Origin: Sipunculus nudus
Lineage: Eukaryota > Annelida > Sipuncula > Golfingiida > Sipunculidae
Assembly (NCBI GenBank): GCA_026874595.1
Contig: CM049306.1
Span: forward strand, 103,367,142 to 103,431,141
Length of the DNA stretch: 64,000 bases
Direction of reading: 5' to 3'
Below are positions 24,992 through 38,800 of the stretch, piece by piece. Made by a program: the position numbers and the translations under genes. The stretch's first letter is position 1; each line of letters begins with the position of its first letter. Under the pieces are notes generated by a model. That model made no database searches. It was not told the DNA's origin and was given only the letters and a program-made list of their open reading frames with translations.

Positions 24992-25230
24992 CACCTCACT
25001 CATCATATGATACAGAGGCAGGTTTGATAAGGTTCCTTGTTCACCTCACTCATCATATGATACAGAGGCAGGTTTGATAAGGTTCCTTGTTCACCTCACT
25101 CATCATATGATACAGAGGCAGGTTTGATAAGGTTCCTTGTTCACCTCACTCATCATATGATACGGAGGCAGGTTTGATAAGGTTCCTTGTTCACCTCACT
25201 CATCATATGATACGGAGGCAGGTTTGATAA
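24981..25230 (+). repeat. 50-bp tandem repeat, five units, including the element's tip
   Basis: The unit starts GGTTCCTTGTT and ends GGCAGGTTTGATAA. The five units are nearly identical, with ACAGAGG changing to ACGGAGG in the last two. The first bases of unit 1 are the 3' terminus of the preceding element, so the duplication started across that junction. Confidence 0.9.
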
Positions 25231-26404
25231 GGTTGTGGGTGATATCAAGTTAGCACCATCGCAGTCCTTCCACAGAATAGCATCTTGTAACCATAGGAAC
25301 AATCTCCATCAGATATGTCTCTGCACTATAGTACAGTATTTCTTTCTCTCTCATTAATTTAAGCATCAGACATAGCAGAAAAGGAGGACCATTTTATATA
25401 GATAATTTCAATCATATTTAATGAAGTGATCATCATGGTCATGACTACAGGTGTTGAAACACATTGTCCAGATAGCATGACAGAGATTAAAGGAAGTATC
25501 AAGACAGATAAAAGCATGAAGTCACTGATAACTTGGAACAACATTCCACAGGACACTGGGAAGAAGCAACGGTGATGGGCCTTTAAAATTGTGAATGATA
25601 GTTTGTATATTTATGCACAAGATGTGGAGATATGTTTACAAAGCTTTAATAGGTTATCCAAGGTAACTTAATCCTGTTCCAGAGCTTAATTAATACCTGA
25701 TTGAAAAGTCAAAGAATCATTTATAGATTTTGAAACGTAGAGTATCATGACTGGAGTTCTAAAGGGGCTGGACCATTGACTTTTTTTTAAAATAAATCCC
25801 AAGTTATTAAAGTCATACCTTAAGCTAAGGGACGTTAGGGCTTTTTTAAGTTCAAATTCTCTCTGCCTTAATTTCTTTGAATATCAAGTGTTAGCCAGCA
25901 AATGATATTATCAAACTAGAGAGTCCTTGATTATGAGATTAATCAATTTCTTTCATATGCTTGTTCTGTTTTCTATTCTTTCATTTACAATTTAGATTTC
26001 ACAAAAGCAAGTGTTAAGTGGTATGGTGCACATTATAATAAAGCCATGGGTTGATAAGGGGTTAATGGGGACAAGATCAAATGCCAGGTGAAACTTTCTG
26101 CTTCAAAACTGTGATGATACATGTATATATAAATTGTATTGTTTGTAAGATGGTAATGTAATAAAAATATATAATTTATAAGGCTTGTGTTATCTTGTCT
26201 GACCATGAAAAGTAGCTGGATTATGTGTTATGAGTGCTAAAACTAAATGGCTTTCCTCATGTTCAACAATATACAGTTCATGTCAGGATTGTACATTTTG
26301 AGACATGAATGGCTGGGCTTTGGCAGTTGAATCTGCAAGGGTTCTGATGAACAGTTTGAGCAAATTACTTCAAATTAGTTAAGTGTACAAGGTATGGGGG
26401 AACA
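25231..26404 (+). other. Intergenic AT-rich sequence, no gene seen
   Basis: No supported exon, RNA or repeat family was recognised between the 50-bp array and the 54-bp satellite. Open frames are short and without recognisable motifs. Confidence 0.6.
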
Positions 26405-29400
26405 TCCAGGTCTTTCAACACCCTATAAGCCATACCCAGGTGCCGACTAATCAAGGGATTACAAGTCTTCAACACCCAGTAAGCAATACCAATGAGCCCA
26501 CTAATCACTTGATTACAGGTCTTCAAGACCCAGTAAGTAATACCCGGGTGCCCACTAATCAAGGGATTAGCAGTCTTCAACAGCAAGTAAGTAATACCAA
26601 TGAGCCCACTAATCACTTGATTACAGGTCTTCAAGACCCAGTAAGTAATACCCAGGTGCCCACTAATCAAGGGATTACAAGTCTTAAACACCCAGTAAGC
26701 AATACCAAGGAGCCCACTAATAAAGGAATAACAGGTCTTCAAGACCCCATAAGTAATTCCCAGGTGCCTACTGATCTAGGAATAACAGGTCTTCTAGAGC
26801 AAGTAAGCAATACCCAGGTGCCCACTAATCAAGGGATTACAAGTCTTCAACACCCAGTTAGCAATACAAAGGAGCCCAATAATCAAGGGATTACAGGTCT
26901 TCCAGAACCAGTAAGTAATACTCAGGTGCCCACTAATAAAGGGATTACAAGTCTTCGACACCCAGAAAGCAATACCAAGGAGCCCACTTATCAAGGGATT
27001 ACAGGTTTTCAAGACCCCGTACATAATACCCAGGTGCCTACTGATCAAGGAACAAGAGGTCTTCAAGAGCCAGTAAGCAATACCCAGGTGCCCACTAATC
27101 AAGGGATTACAGGTTTTCAAGACCCAGTAAGTAATACCCAGGTGCCCATTAATCAAGGGATTACAAGTCTTCAACACCCAGTAAACAATAACAAGGAGCC
27201 CAATAATCAAGGGATTACAGGTCTTCAAGAACCAGTAAGAATACTCAGGTGCCCACTAATAAAGGGATTACAAGTCTTCAACACCCAGAAAGCAATACCA
27301 GGGAGCCCACTAATCAAGGGATTACAGGTTTTCAAGACCCCGTACATAATACCCATGTGCCTACTGATCAAGGAACAACAGGTCTTCTAGAGCCAGTAAG
27401 CAATACCCAGGTGCCTACTAATCAAGGGATAACAGGTTTTCAAGACCCAGTAAGTAATACCCAGGTGCCCATTAATCAAGGGATTACAAGTCTTCAACAC
27501 CTAGTAAAGAAAAACAAGGAGCCCAATAATCAAGGGATTACAGGTCTTCAAGAACCAGTAAGTAATACTCCGGTGCCCACTAATAAAGGGATTACAAGTC
27601 TTCAACACCCAGAAAGCAATACCAGGGAGCCCACTAATCAAGGGATTACAGGTTTTCAAGACCCCGTACATAATACCCAGGTGCCTACTGATAAAGGAAC
27701 AACAGGTCTTCTAGAGCCAGTAAGCAATACCCAGGTGCCCACTAATCAAGGGATTACAGGTTTTCAAGACCCAGTAAGTAATACCCAGGTGCCCATTAAT
27801 CAAGGGATTACAAGTCTTCAACACCCAGTAAACAATAACAAGGAGCCCACTAAACATGGGATTACAGGTCTTCAAGACCCCATAAGTAATACCCAGATGC
27901 CTACTGATAAAGGAATAACAGATTTTCTAGAGCCAGTAAGCAATACCCAGGTGCCCAATAATCAAGGGATTACAGGTCTTTAAGACCCAGTAAGTAATAC
28001 CCATGTGCCCACATATCAAGGGATAACAAGTATTCAACACCCAGTAAGCAAAACCAGGGAGCCCACTAATCAAGGGATTACAGGTCTTCAAGACCCCGCA
28101 AGTTATACCCAGGTGCCTACTGATCAAGGAATAACAGGTCTTCTAGAGCCAGTAAAACCTTACCCAGGTGCCCACTTATCAAGGGATTACAAGTCTTCAA
28201 CACCCAGTAAACAATACCAATTAGGCCACTTATCACTTGATTACCGGTCTTCAAGACCCAGTAAGTAATACCAAGGTGCCCACTTATCAAGGGATTAGAA
28301 GTCTTCAACACCCAGTAAGCAATACCAAGGAGCCCACTAATCACTTGATTACAGGTCTTCAAGACCCCGTAAGTAATACCCAGATGCCCACTAATCAAGG
28401 GATTACAAGTCTTCAACACCCAGTAAGCAATACCAAGGAGCCCACTAATCAAGTGATTACAGGTCTTCAAGAACCCGTAAGTAATACCCAGGTGCCCACT
28501 AATCAAGGGATTACAAGTCTTCAACACCCACTAAGCAATACCAAGGAGCCCACTAATCAAGGGATTACAGGTCTTCAAGACCCCGTATGTAATACCCAGG
28601 TGCCTACTGATCAATGAATAACAGGTCTTCTAGAGCCAGTAAGCAATACCCAGGAGCCCAATAATCAAGGGATTACAGGTCTTCAAGACCCAGTTAGTAA
28701 TACCCAGGTGCCCACTAATCAAGGGATTACAGGTCTTCAAGACCCAGTTAGTTATACCCAGGTGCTCACTAATCAAGGGATTACAAGTCTTCAACACCCA
28801 GTAAGAAATACCAACGAGCCCACTAATCAAGGGATTACAGGTCTTCAAAATCCCGCAAGTTATACCCAGGTGTCTATACTGATCAAGGAATAACAGGTCT
28901 TCTAGAGCCAGTAAGCAATACCCAGGTGCCCACTAATCACTTGATAACAGGTCTCCAAGACCCAGTAAACCCCTACCCAGGTGCCCACTAATCAAAGGAT
29001 TACAAGTCTTCAACACCCAGTAAACAATACCAATGAGCCCACTAATCACTTGATTACAGGTCTTCAAGACCCAGTAAGTAATACCCAGGTGCCCACTAAT
29101 CAAGGGATTACAGGTCTTCAAGACTCAGTAAGTAAAACCCAGGTGCCTACTGATCAAGGAATAACAGGTCTTCAAGACCCCGTAAGTAATACCCCGGTGC
29201 CTTCTAATCAAGGGATTACAAGTCTTCAACACCCAGTAAGCAATACCAAGGAGCCCATTAATCAAGGGAAAACAGGTCTTCAAGACCAAGTAAGTAATAC
29301 CCAGGTGCCTACTGATCAAGGAATAACAGGTCTTCTAGAGCCAGTAAGCAATACCCAGGTGCCCATTAATCACTTGATTACAGGTCTTCAAGACCCAGTA

Positions 29401-32400
29401 AGCAATACCCAGGTGCCCATTAATCACTTGATTACAGGTCTTCAAGACCCCGTAAGTAATACCCAGGTGCCTACTGATCAAGGAATAACAGGTCTTCTAG
29501 AGCCAGTAAGCAATACCCAGGTGCCCACTAATCACTTGATTACAGGTCTTCAAGACACCGTAAGTAATACCTAGGTGCCTACTGATCAAGGAATAACAGG
29601 TCTTCTAGAGCCAGTAAGCAGTACCCAGGTGCGCACTAATCACTTGATTACAGGTCTTTAAGACCCAGTTAGTAATACCCAGGTGCCCACTAATCAAGGA
29701 ATTACAAGTCTTCAACACCCAGTAAGCAATACCAAGGAGCCCACTGATCAAGGGATTACAGGTCTTCAAGATCCAGTAAGTAATACCCAGGTGCCCACTA
29801 ATCAAGGGATTACAAGTCTTCAACACCCAGTAAGAAATACCAGGAAGCCCACTAATCAAGGGATTACAGGTCTTCAAGACCCCGCAAGTAATACCCAGGT
29901 GCCTACAGATCAAGGAATAACAGGTCTTCTAGAGCCAGTAAGCAATACCCAGGTGCCCACTTATCACTTGATAACAGGTCTTCAAGACCCAGTAAACCCC
30001 TACCCAGGTGCCCACTAATCAAAGGATTACAAGTCTTCAACACCCAGTAAACCTTACCCAGGTGCCCACTAATCAAAGGATTACAAGTCTTCAACACCCA
30101 GTAAGCAATACCCAGGTGCGCACTAATCACTTGATTACAGGTCTTCAAGACCCAGTTAGTAATACCCAGGTGCCCACTAATCAAGGGATTACTAGTCTTC
30201 AACACCCAGTAAGCAATACCAAGGAGCCCACTGATCAAGGGATTACAGGTCTTCAAGACCCAGTAAGTAATACCCAGGTGCCCACTTATCTAGGGATTAC
30301 AGGTCTTCAAGATCCAGTAAGTAATACCCAGGTGCCCACTAATCTAGGGATTTCAAGTCTTCAATACCCAGTAAGCAATACCATGGAGCCCACTAATCAA
30401 GGGATAACAGGTCTTCCAGATCCCGTAAGTAATACCCAGGTGCCTACTGATCAAGGAATAACAGGTCTTCTAGAGCCAGTAAGCAATACCCAGGTGCCCA
30501 CTAATCACTTGATTACAGGTCTTCAAGACCCCGTAAGTAATACCCAGGTGCCCACTAATCAAGGGATTACAAGCCTTCAACACCCAGTAAGCAATACAAT
30601 GAGACCACTTATCAAGGGAGTACAGGTGTTCAAGACCCCGTAAGTAATACCCAGGTGCCTACTGATCAAGGAATAACAGGTCTTCTAGAGGCAGTAAACA
30701 ATACCCAGGTGCCCACTAATCACTTGATTACAGGTCTTCAAGACCCGGTTAGTAATACCAAGGTGCTCACTAATCAAGGGATTACAAGTCTTCAACACCC
30801 AGTAAGAAATACCAGGGAGCCCACTAATAAAGGGATTACAGGTCTTCAAGACCCCGTAAGTAATACCCAGGTGCCTACTGATCAAGGAATAACAGGTCTT
30901 CTAGAGCCAGTAAGCAATACCCAGGTGCCCACTTATCACTTGATAACAGGTCTTCAAGACCCAGTAAACCTTACCCAGGTGCCCACTCATCAAAGGATTA
31001 CAAGTCTTCAACACCCAGTAAACAATGCCAATGAGCCTACTAATCACTTGATTACACGTCTTCAAGACCCAGTAAGTAATACCCAGGTGCCCACTAATCA
31101 AGGGATTACAGGTCTTCAAGACTCAGTAAGTAAAACCCAGGTGCCTACTGATGAAGGAATAACAGGTCTTCTAGAGCCAGTAAGCAATACCCAGGTGCCC
31201 ATTAATCACTTGTTTACAGGTCTTCAAGACCCAGTAAGTAATACCCAGGTGCCCACTAATCAAGGGATTACAAGCCTTCAACACCCAGTAAGCAATACAA
31301 TGAGACCACTAATCAAGGGATTACAGGTCTTCAAGACCAAGTAAGTAATACCCAGGTGCCCACTAATCACTTGATTACAGGTCTTCAAGACCCAGTAAGT
31401 AATACCCAGGTGCCCACTTATCAAGGAATAACAGGTCTTCTAGAGCCAGTAAGCAATACTCAGGTGCCCATTAATCACTTGATTACAGGTCTTCAAGACC
31501 CAGTAAGTAATACCCAGGTGCCCACTAATCAAGGGATTACAAGCCTTCAACACCCAGTAAGCAATACAATGAGACCACTAATCAAGGGATTACAGGTCTT
31601 CAAGACCAAGTAAGTAATACCCAGGTGCGTACTGATCAAGGAATAACAGGTCTTCTAGAGCCAGTAAGCAATACCCAGGTGCCCATTAATCACTTGATTA
31701 CAGGTCTTCAAGACCCCGTAAGTAATACCCCGGTGCCCACTAATCAAGGCATTACAAGTCTTCAACACCCAGTAAGCAATACCAAGGAGCCCCATAATCA
31801 AGGGAAAACCGGTCTTCAAGACCCAGTAAGCAATACCCAGGTGCCCGCTAATCAAGGGATTATAAGTCTTCAACACCCAGTAAGCAATACCAAGGAGCCC
31901 ACTAATCTAGGGATTACAAGTCTTCAACACCCCGTAAGCAATACCAAGGAGCCCACTAATCAAGGGATTACAGGTCTTCAAGACCTCGTTAGTAATACCC
32001 AGGTGCCCACTAATCAAGGGATTACAAGTCTTCAACACCCAGTAAGCAATACCAAGGAGCCCACTAATAAAGGGATTACAGGTCTTCAAGACCCCGTATG
32101 TAATACCCAGGTGCCTACTGATCAATGAATAACAGGTCTTCTAGAGCCAGTAAGCAATACCAAGGAGCCCAATAATCAAGGGATTACAGGTTTTCAAGAC
32201 CCCGTAAGTAATACCCAGGTGCCTACTGATCAAGGAAAAACAGGTCTTCTAGAGCCAGTAAGTAAAACCCAGGTGCACAATAATCACTTGATTACAGGTC
32301 TTCAAGACCCAGTAAGTAATACCCAGGTGCCTACTGATCAAGGAATAACAGGTCTTCTAGAGCCAGTAAGCAATACTCAGGTGCCCATTAATCACTTGAT

Positions 32401-34570
32401 TACAGGTCTTCAAGACCCAGTAAGTAATACCCAGGTGCCCACTAATCAAGGGATTACAAGCCTTCAACACCCAGTAAGCAATACAATGAGACCACTAATC
32501 AAGGGATTACAGGTCTTCAAGGCCAGGTAAGTAATACCCAGGTGCCTACTGATCAAGGAATAACAGATCTTCTAGAGCCATTAAGCAATAACCAGGTGCG
32601 CAATAATCACTTGATTACAGGTCTTCAAGACCCAGTAAGTAATATCCAGTTGCCTACTAATCAAGGGATTACAAGCCTTCAACACCCAGTAAGCAATACA
32701 ATGAGACCACTAATCAAGGGATTACAGGTCTTCAAGACCCCGTATGTAATACCCAGGTGCCTACTGATCAATGAATAACAGGTCTTCTAGAGCCAGTAAG
32801 CAATACCCAGGAGCCCAATAATCAAGGGATTACAGGTCTTCAAGACCCAGTAAGCAATACCAAGGAGCCCCATAATCAAGGGAAAACCGGTCTTCAAGAC
32901 CCAGTAAGCAATACCCAGGTGCCCGCTAATCAAGAGATTATAAGTCTTCAACACCCAGTAAGCAATACCAAGGAGCCCACTAATCTAGGGATTACAGGTC
33001 TTCAAGACCTCGTTAGTAATACCCAGGTGCCTACTGATCAGGGAATAACAGGTCTTCTAGACCCAGTAAGCAATACCCAGGTGCCCACTAATCACTTGAT
33101 TACAGGTCTTCAAGACCCAGTTAGTAATACCCAGGTGCCCACTAATCAAGGGATTAGAAGTCTTCATCAGCAAGTAAGCAATACCAAGGAGCCCATTAAT
33201 CAAGGGATTACAGGTTTTCAAGACCCCGTAAGTAATACCCAGGTGCCTACTGATCAGAGAATAACAGGTCTTTTAGAGCCAGAAAGCAATACCCAGGTGC
33301 CCACTAATCACTTGATTACAGGTCTTCAAGACCCAGTTAGTAATACCCAGGTGCCCACTAATCAAGGGATTAGAAGTCTTCAACAGCAAGTAAGTAATAC
33401 CAAGGAGCCCACTAATCACTTGATTACAGGTCTTCAAGGCCCAGTAAGTAATACCCAGGTGCCCACTAATCAAGGGATTACAAGTCTTCAACACCCAGTA
33501 AGCAAAACCAAGGAGCCCACTAATCAAGGGATTACAGGTCTTCAAGACCCCGTAATTAATACCCAGGTGCCCACTAATCAAGGGATTGCTGATCTTCAAG
33601 ACCCCGTAAGTAATACCCAGGTGCCTACTGATCAAGGAATAACAGGTCCTCTAGAGCCAATAAGCAATACCCAGGTGCCAATTAATCACTTGATTACAGG
33701 TCTTCAATCCCAGGTGCCCACTAATCAAGGGATTACAAGCCTTCAACACCCAGTAAGCAGTACCAAGGAGCCCACTAATCAAGGGATTACAGGTCTTCAA
33801 GGCCCCGCAAGTAATACCCAGGTGCCTACTGATCAAGGAATAACAGGTCTTATAGACCCAGTAAGCAATACCCAGGTGCCTACTAATCACTTGATTACAG
33901 GTCTTCAAGACCCAGTTAGTAATACCCAGAAGCCCACTAATCAAGGGATTACAAGTCTTCAACACCCAGTAAGCAATACCAAGGAGCCCACTAATCAAGG
34001 GATTACAGGTCTTCAAGACCTCGTTAGGAATACCCAGGTGCCTACTGATCAGGGAATAACAGGTCTTCTAGACCCAGTAAGCAATACCCAGGTGCCCACT
34101 AATCAAGGGATTACAGGTCTTCAAGGCCCAGTTAGTAATACCCAGGTGCCCACTAATCAAGGGATTACAAGTCTTCAACACCCAGTAAGCAGTACCCAGG
34201 TGCCCACTAATCACTTGATTACAGGTCTATAAGACCCAGTAAGTAATCCCCAGGTGCCCACTGATCAGGGATCACAGGTCTTCAGCACCCAGTAAGCAAT
34301 ACCAATGTGCCCACTAATCAAGAGATTTCGGGTCTTCAGCAGCCAGTAAGTAATACCCAGGTGCCCACTAATCAAGGGATTACAGGTCTTCAGACCCAGT
34401 AAGCAATACCCATGTGCCCACTAATCAAGAGATTTCGGGTCTTCAGCAGCAAGTAAGTAATCCCCAGGTGCCTACTGATCAAGGAATAACAGGTCTTCTA
34501 GACCCAGTAAGCAATACCCAGGTGCCTACTAATCAAGGGTTAACAGGTCTTCAAGACCAAGTAAGCGATA
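26405..34570 (+). repeat. 54-bp satellite, about 150 units, with 216-bp higher-order repeat
   Basis: The base unit reads GGTCTTCAAGACCCAGTAAG, then TAATACCCAGGTGCCCACTA, then ATCAAGGGATTACA. Four unit types recur, often in the order A (GACCCAG...CAAGGGATTACA), B (CAACACCCAG...CAAGGAGCCC), D (GACCCCG...CCTACTGATCAAGGAATAACA), C (CTAGAGCCAG...CACTTGATTACA), giving a 216-bp cycle. Because 54 is 3 x 18, long frames open on both strands: GLQDPVSNTQVPTNQGIT-type 18-mers on + and LKTCNPLISGHLGITYWV-type on -. The + frame is broken by many stops and frame changes (phases 1, 0, 1, 2, 1, 0, 2, 1, 0, 1 along the array), with the longest uninterrupted stretch at 32919-34232. I treat it as a satellite rather than a gene. 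Each common unit also carries a perfect GTAAGT. Confidence 0.85.
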
Positions 34571-34725
34571 CCCTGAGCCTGAATTTCAATGGAGACGGGA
34601 CCTGTCTGAGAGCTAAGTTAGAACTCTCCATGCCTAATGGTTATGATTATCAAGGTGATGATATCCAACCCGACGCCACCCTGATGCTCATCATGACTAA
34701 GTTGGTTGTGCTAAAGTATGTCTGA
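34571..34725 (+). other. Non-repetitive open tail continuing from the satellite frame
   Basis: The last satellite units (from 34414) stay in frame with a unique, polar and then hydrophobic tail of about 50 residues, DTLSLNFNGDGTCLRAKLEL and onward, ending at a stop at 34725. It could be chance or the remnant of a repeat-protein gene whose repeats expanded. No family is recognised. Confidence 0.25.
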
Positions 34726-35077
34726 TATAATGCTATGTACCCTTATTTAAAGACAACAAAAAGATTACCAAAAAAAAGCCAAAGTCTGCATATGTATTAG
34801 ATAAATACAAGACAGAAACCATATAATATACATTTATTTGAACAGTTTTGTTGTTCCTCTCTGTAAAGTTGTGGTCCATTTAATGGTGATTATAAAGAAG
34901 CATCCCACTGTGTCATCATTGTTCTGGAAATTTAATACCCCTGTGAATAAACATATCAATATAGGATAAACATTGAATCAGATCTAAATTCACCTTGTTT
35001 TGACCAGGTTTGGTCTCTTCAAGCAGATTTGTACAGCTGTTAATTGTATCTATTTCATAAATGTCCCTCTAATTTGC

Positions 35078-35121
<44 letters not shown>

Positions 35122-35349
35122 TTATTTATACACACACACACATCCAAGGCATTAACAACCAGGATTCAACCCAGGAAGTCTTATTAGATAAAGAAAACCT
35201 AAACACGGTCCCGAGATCCAGAAAGGGAAGGGTCAAGTTTTTAAAATTAAAACCATGAAAAAAAGGTTGTTGAGGGTCAAAAGGAGAGGGTTCTGACTCC
35301 CTGGACCCCCCCCCCCCCTCCTCAGGATCCACCACTGCATTGTATCAAG

Positions 35350-35804
35350 CAGTGATGTAGTACTCGAGTCTGACTTGGACTAGGGGGTCCTTGACTCAGA
35401 TCAACTTGTACTCAGACTCTGATGAGGACTCAAGAAATCCATCTAAAGTCCAACAATATATGGACTTATGTACATGGTCACATATAATAAAGACTCATGT
35501 GTATCTGGGAACTACCAAAAGAATATTACAAAATAATATGACACCTGGTATATATACCAAGCTTTCCAGATCAGGAGCTCTAAATCTAATTAATCATTAT
35601 AGTAAAGGCATGCTTGAACTAACTTCAAAATGTACATGATAATCTGAAATTTACATTCCAAATTGTTTTTATGGATATTTGTACTGGACTTGGACTCCAG
35701 CTTTAAATGACTCACACTTGAAGAAAATGGACTTGGGACTCGAACCTCAAGGACTCAGACTTTGGTGGCCTGGTGTGGATGGTGTGGACTGGACTACATC
35801 ACTG
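35350..35804 (+). mobile_element. hAT-type MITE, 455 bp, with target-site duplication
   Basis: The 12-bp terminal inverted repeats are perfect: CAGTGATGTAGT at the left and ACTACATCACTG at the right. Flanking 8-mers GTATCAAG (35342-35349) and GTAACAAG (35805-35812) match at 7 of 8 positions, as expected of an 8-bp hAT duplication. The interior repeats ACTTGGACT/GGACTC motifs and has no transposase frame. Confidence 0.8.
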
Positions 35805-38800
35805 GTAACAAGCTATGGTGAGATATATATTCCCTTTGGTTATTATCAAGTACAACCCACTTTGGTCAAGCCTTAGAGGTTTTCTGCTGAACAATTTGAC
35901 AAGGACTATGCAATACATTTGTGGTACCATACCTAGGTGTATGAACAGAGACAACATCATAACTACCTCTCCAGCTGTGTTTTTATCAATATTGCGACTT
36001 GTAATGTGGATAATGTATCACTGACTGGCTAAGGTACTAAAGCAGGCTGTATCAAAACTGCAACACATAAGACAGGTACTGCCACCTGGTTGCAAATTAT
36101 AAAACTAATTCATGGTTCTTTAACCATCATGGTCATGCTTGAGTGTAGGAGCTGGCACAGAGGTTAGAGAAGTTACATCTATAAAGGGAAAATGCAATTC
36201 AAGACCACAAACAAATCTGCCAATCAGACCAATTTCATGTCATGTTTTTACAACAAAAACATCCCATACCTAAGCCATTCATGTTTGATGTAAATCTCTT
36301 TCATTCCCAATGTACACTGTCTTTAACATTTAAATGAAACAACAATTCAGCAGTACCACACTGTCATTATCAGCAGTTATGATAACTGCATTCAGCAATA
36401 TGACAAACCTGAAAAGGTTCTGATATTTATATCTTGCATACTACTGGAATCCAAAAAAGTAGGTTACAGTAGAAATATGGTTTAAATGACAGTGAGTGCT
36501 GGTTTTCTATTTGATGCTATATTTTCTTAGTATTTGATACATTTACAATGTGCTCCTCATATACACCTACTTGAATCAAGATACCTGTAAGAGAAGTTAG
36601 TCTTCAATATATATATAGACAATGTATAATAAATAATCAATATAATTTATATACAGATTTGTTTAATGAGCAATAAAAGGGGAGAGATAAGTAACAAATT
36701 TAACTCAAGCAGAAATTGAAAAAGTGTTGTAACCATGGTGACACAGTGGGCCACATGTACAAATCTTAAACTCCTTTTCCTACATGACAGCAACCATATC
36801 AGACTTGATGAAAGTGCTCATAAAATACAAAAATAATTTAAATTCATAGCTACAATTCAGTTTACAAACAACATCATCATTTATAATGTGACTATAATTA
36901 ACAATAATCAGCGGTGATTGGGTTGTGGCTATCACAACAGTGTGCACCCATGTCACCTGCACACATAACTTTGTGCACTTTTGGATAAAAGACTATAAAA
37001 TGCCCAAATTCAAATCAATTAACAAATATCTGCAAGGCAGATATGGCTGAAATTACCTCTTATCTGCAACATGAGAAACCATGTCTATCGTTGTGCTGCA
37101 TTGACAAATATTTCAGTACGGATACCAACGACTTGTAATGCAAACTTATTCTTCTAAACTATAACACTACATATGGAATATTGTAGAGAAGCTTTCTTCT
37201 CTCATCCGAGATTATCTTGTTTCATGATAAGCATGCATTTACAAATATGAAAATGAGTATATGTTTGTATCAACATTCATTTTTTTTAACAAAATGCACA
37301 ATTTAAAACCTAAAACAAACTTCTTTCTTCCAAGCTCATTTCTCTTGAATCACACAATATACAGTATGTCATTAATTAATAAGAATAAGATTTGAATAAA
37401 ATAGGCGTGCCTCACTAATTTGACCAATGTCACATGACACCACAGGGTCACATGATACAACTAAATCACATCACAAGGTAACAAAGAAAAAGTACATGAC
37501 AAAAATATGGCGGATCTCTTCCAGTAATCATTGTTACAAATAAAAATGTGGGTGCATGATGCTATGATTGTGCTGATATATGTCTTATCAAATGAAAAAA
37601 ATTATAATATTTTCAACTTGGTCCAACAGAATTAAAAAATTACCTCAATGCAATAATATGCTACTTTTTTAATATAAATGCCATGTCTTTGTTAAGAAAT
37701 ATACACTTCTAAATTAAAATAACAACATAATGACCCATCAGTATCTGATGACAAATGTACATGCTTCATGTTGCCCAATGCTTCTTGGTCATTCTAGTGT
37801 AAAGCATATAATTTCATCTTAAACTTAATTTTTGTGTTTTACTTTTTATGACTCCCTCTAAAACCAAAACATCAAGATAACAAAGGCCCCACTTAAAACA
37901 TGAAACCAGTTTTGATTCCACTAATACTAGTTCTCTAGGATTATGCTTTGTATTTATAAGTTCAATTTTAATGAACAAACTATATGTAACACTCCAGATT
38001 GATATATCAAAAATAATAAAAATGTTTAGAGCTATCAGGGATCTATACCTGGGCTACCTTAATATGTGATTTGTGTTTTATTATTTTTGACAGATCAATT
38101 TTACTGTAGTTATTATCTAAATTTAGCTCCAGCGCCAACACGATCAACATTTTGATTTAAACCAGACTAAATGACTGTTTAGATGTCCAGCTTTAATGAT
38201 GTAAGGCTAATAAAGAAATGATGGATTTCACTTATAATATGACAGAACTGGCTCTATCCTGTTCCCCATCACCATAATGTCTGTTATTATTATTATTATA
38301 GATTGGATGTCTTTGGTGAAATGGAAATCCGATCTAGAGGTAGCTAGCTTGGCAGATTCACCAAAAACAAGTTTTGGTTTCACAATAATAATACAGAACC
38401 ATAACCTGTTTCTCATTTTTAAGTGAGGCCTATTTAGAACCTTAATCCAATCATCATCGCTCACTGTTCCGAACTGTAGTATTATTAACACTCTGAAGCC
38501 AGATTTCATCCTCCTGGCTAATAAAACTTGTTTGAGATTCCCGTTTAAAATCTGTTCATGGCTGACAAAAAATACACATAGAAAAGCTACATATGGGAAT
38601 GATATGGGAAGAAATCAGGCACAAATTTACACAAGATTAATAAAACACATTTCCAGGGCTACTGGCATATGAAAGGAACTGGTAATTCTTAACTTGAAAA
38701 TATATATAAACACACACATATATATATATTTATACAAATAGTACATGAACTACTGTTGTCTCAAAGATGCTGCTTGCTGAAAATAATTCAAATGACCACA

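Noticed and set aside
32919-34232. A 437-codon open frame as a real protein gene
   Set aside because: It is one uninterrupted stretch of the 54-bp satellite. Neighbouring units are out of frame and the opposite strand is equally open.
26405-34570. CRISPR array
   Set aside because: Repeats are contiguous with no unique spacers, in a eukaryotic genome.
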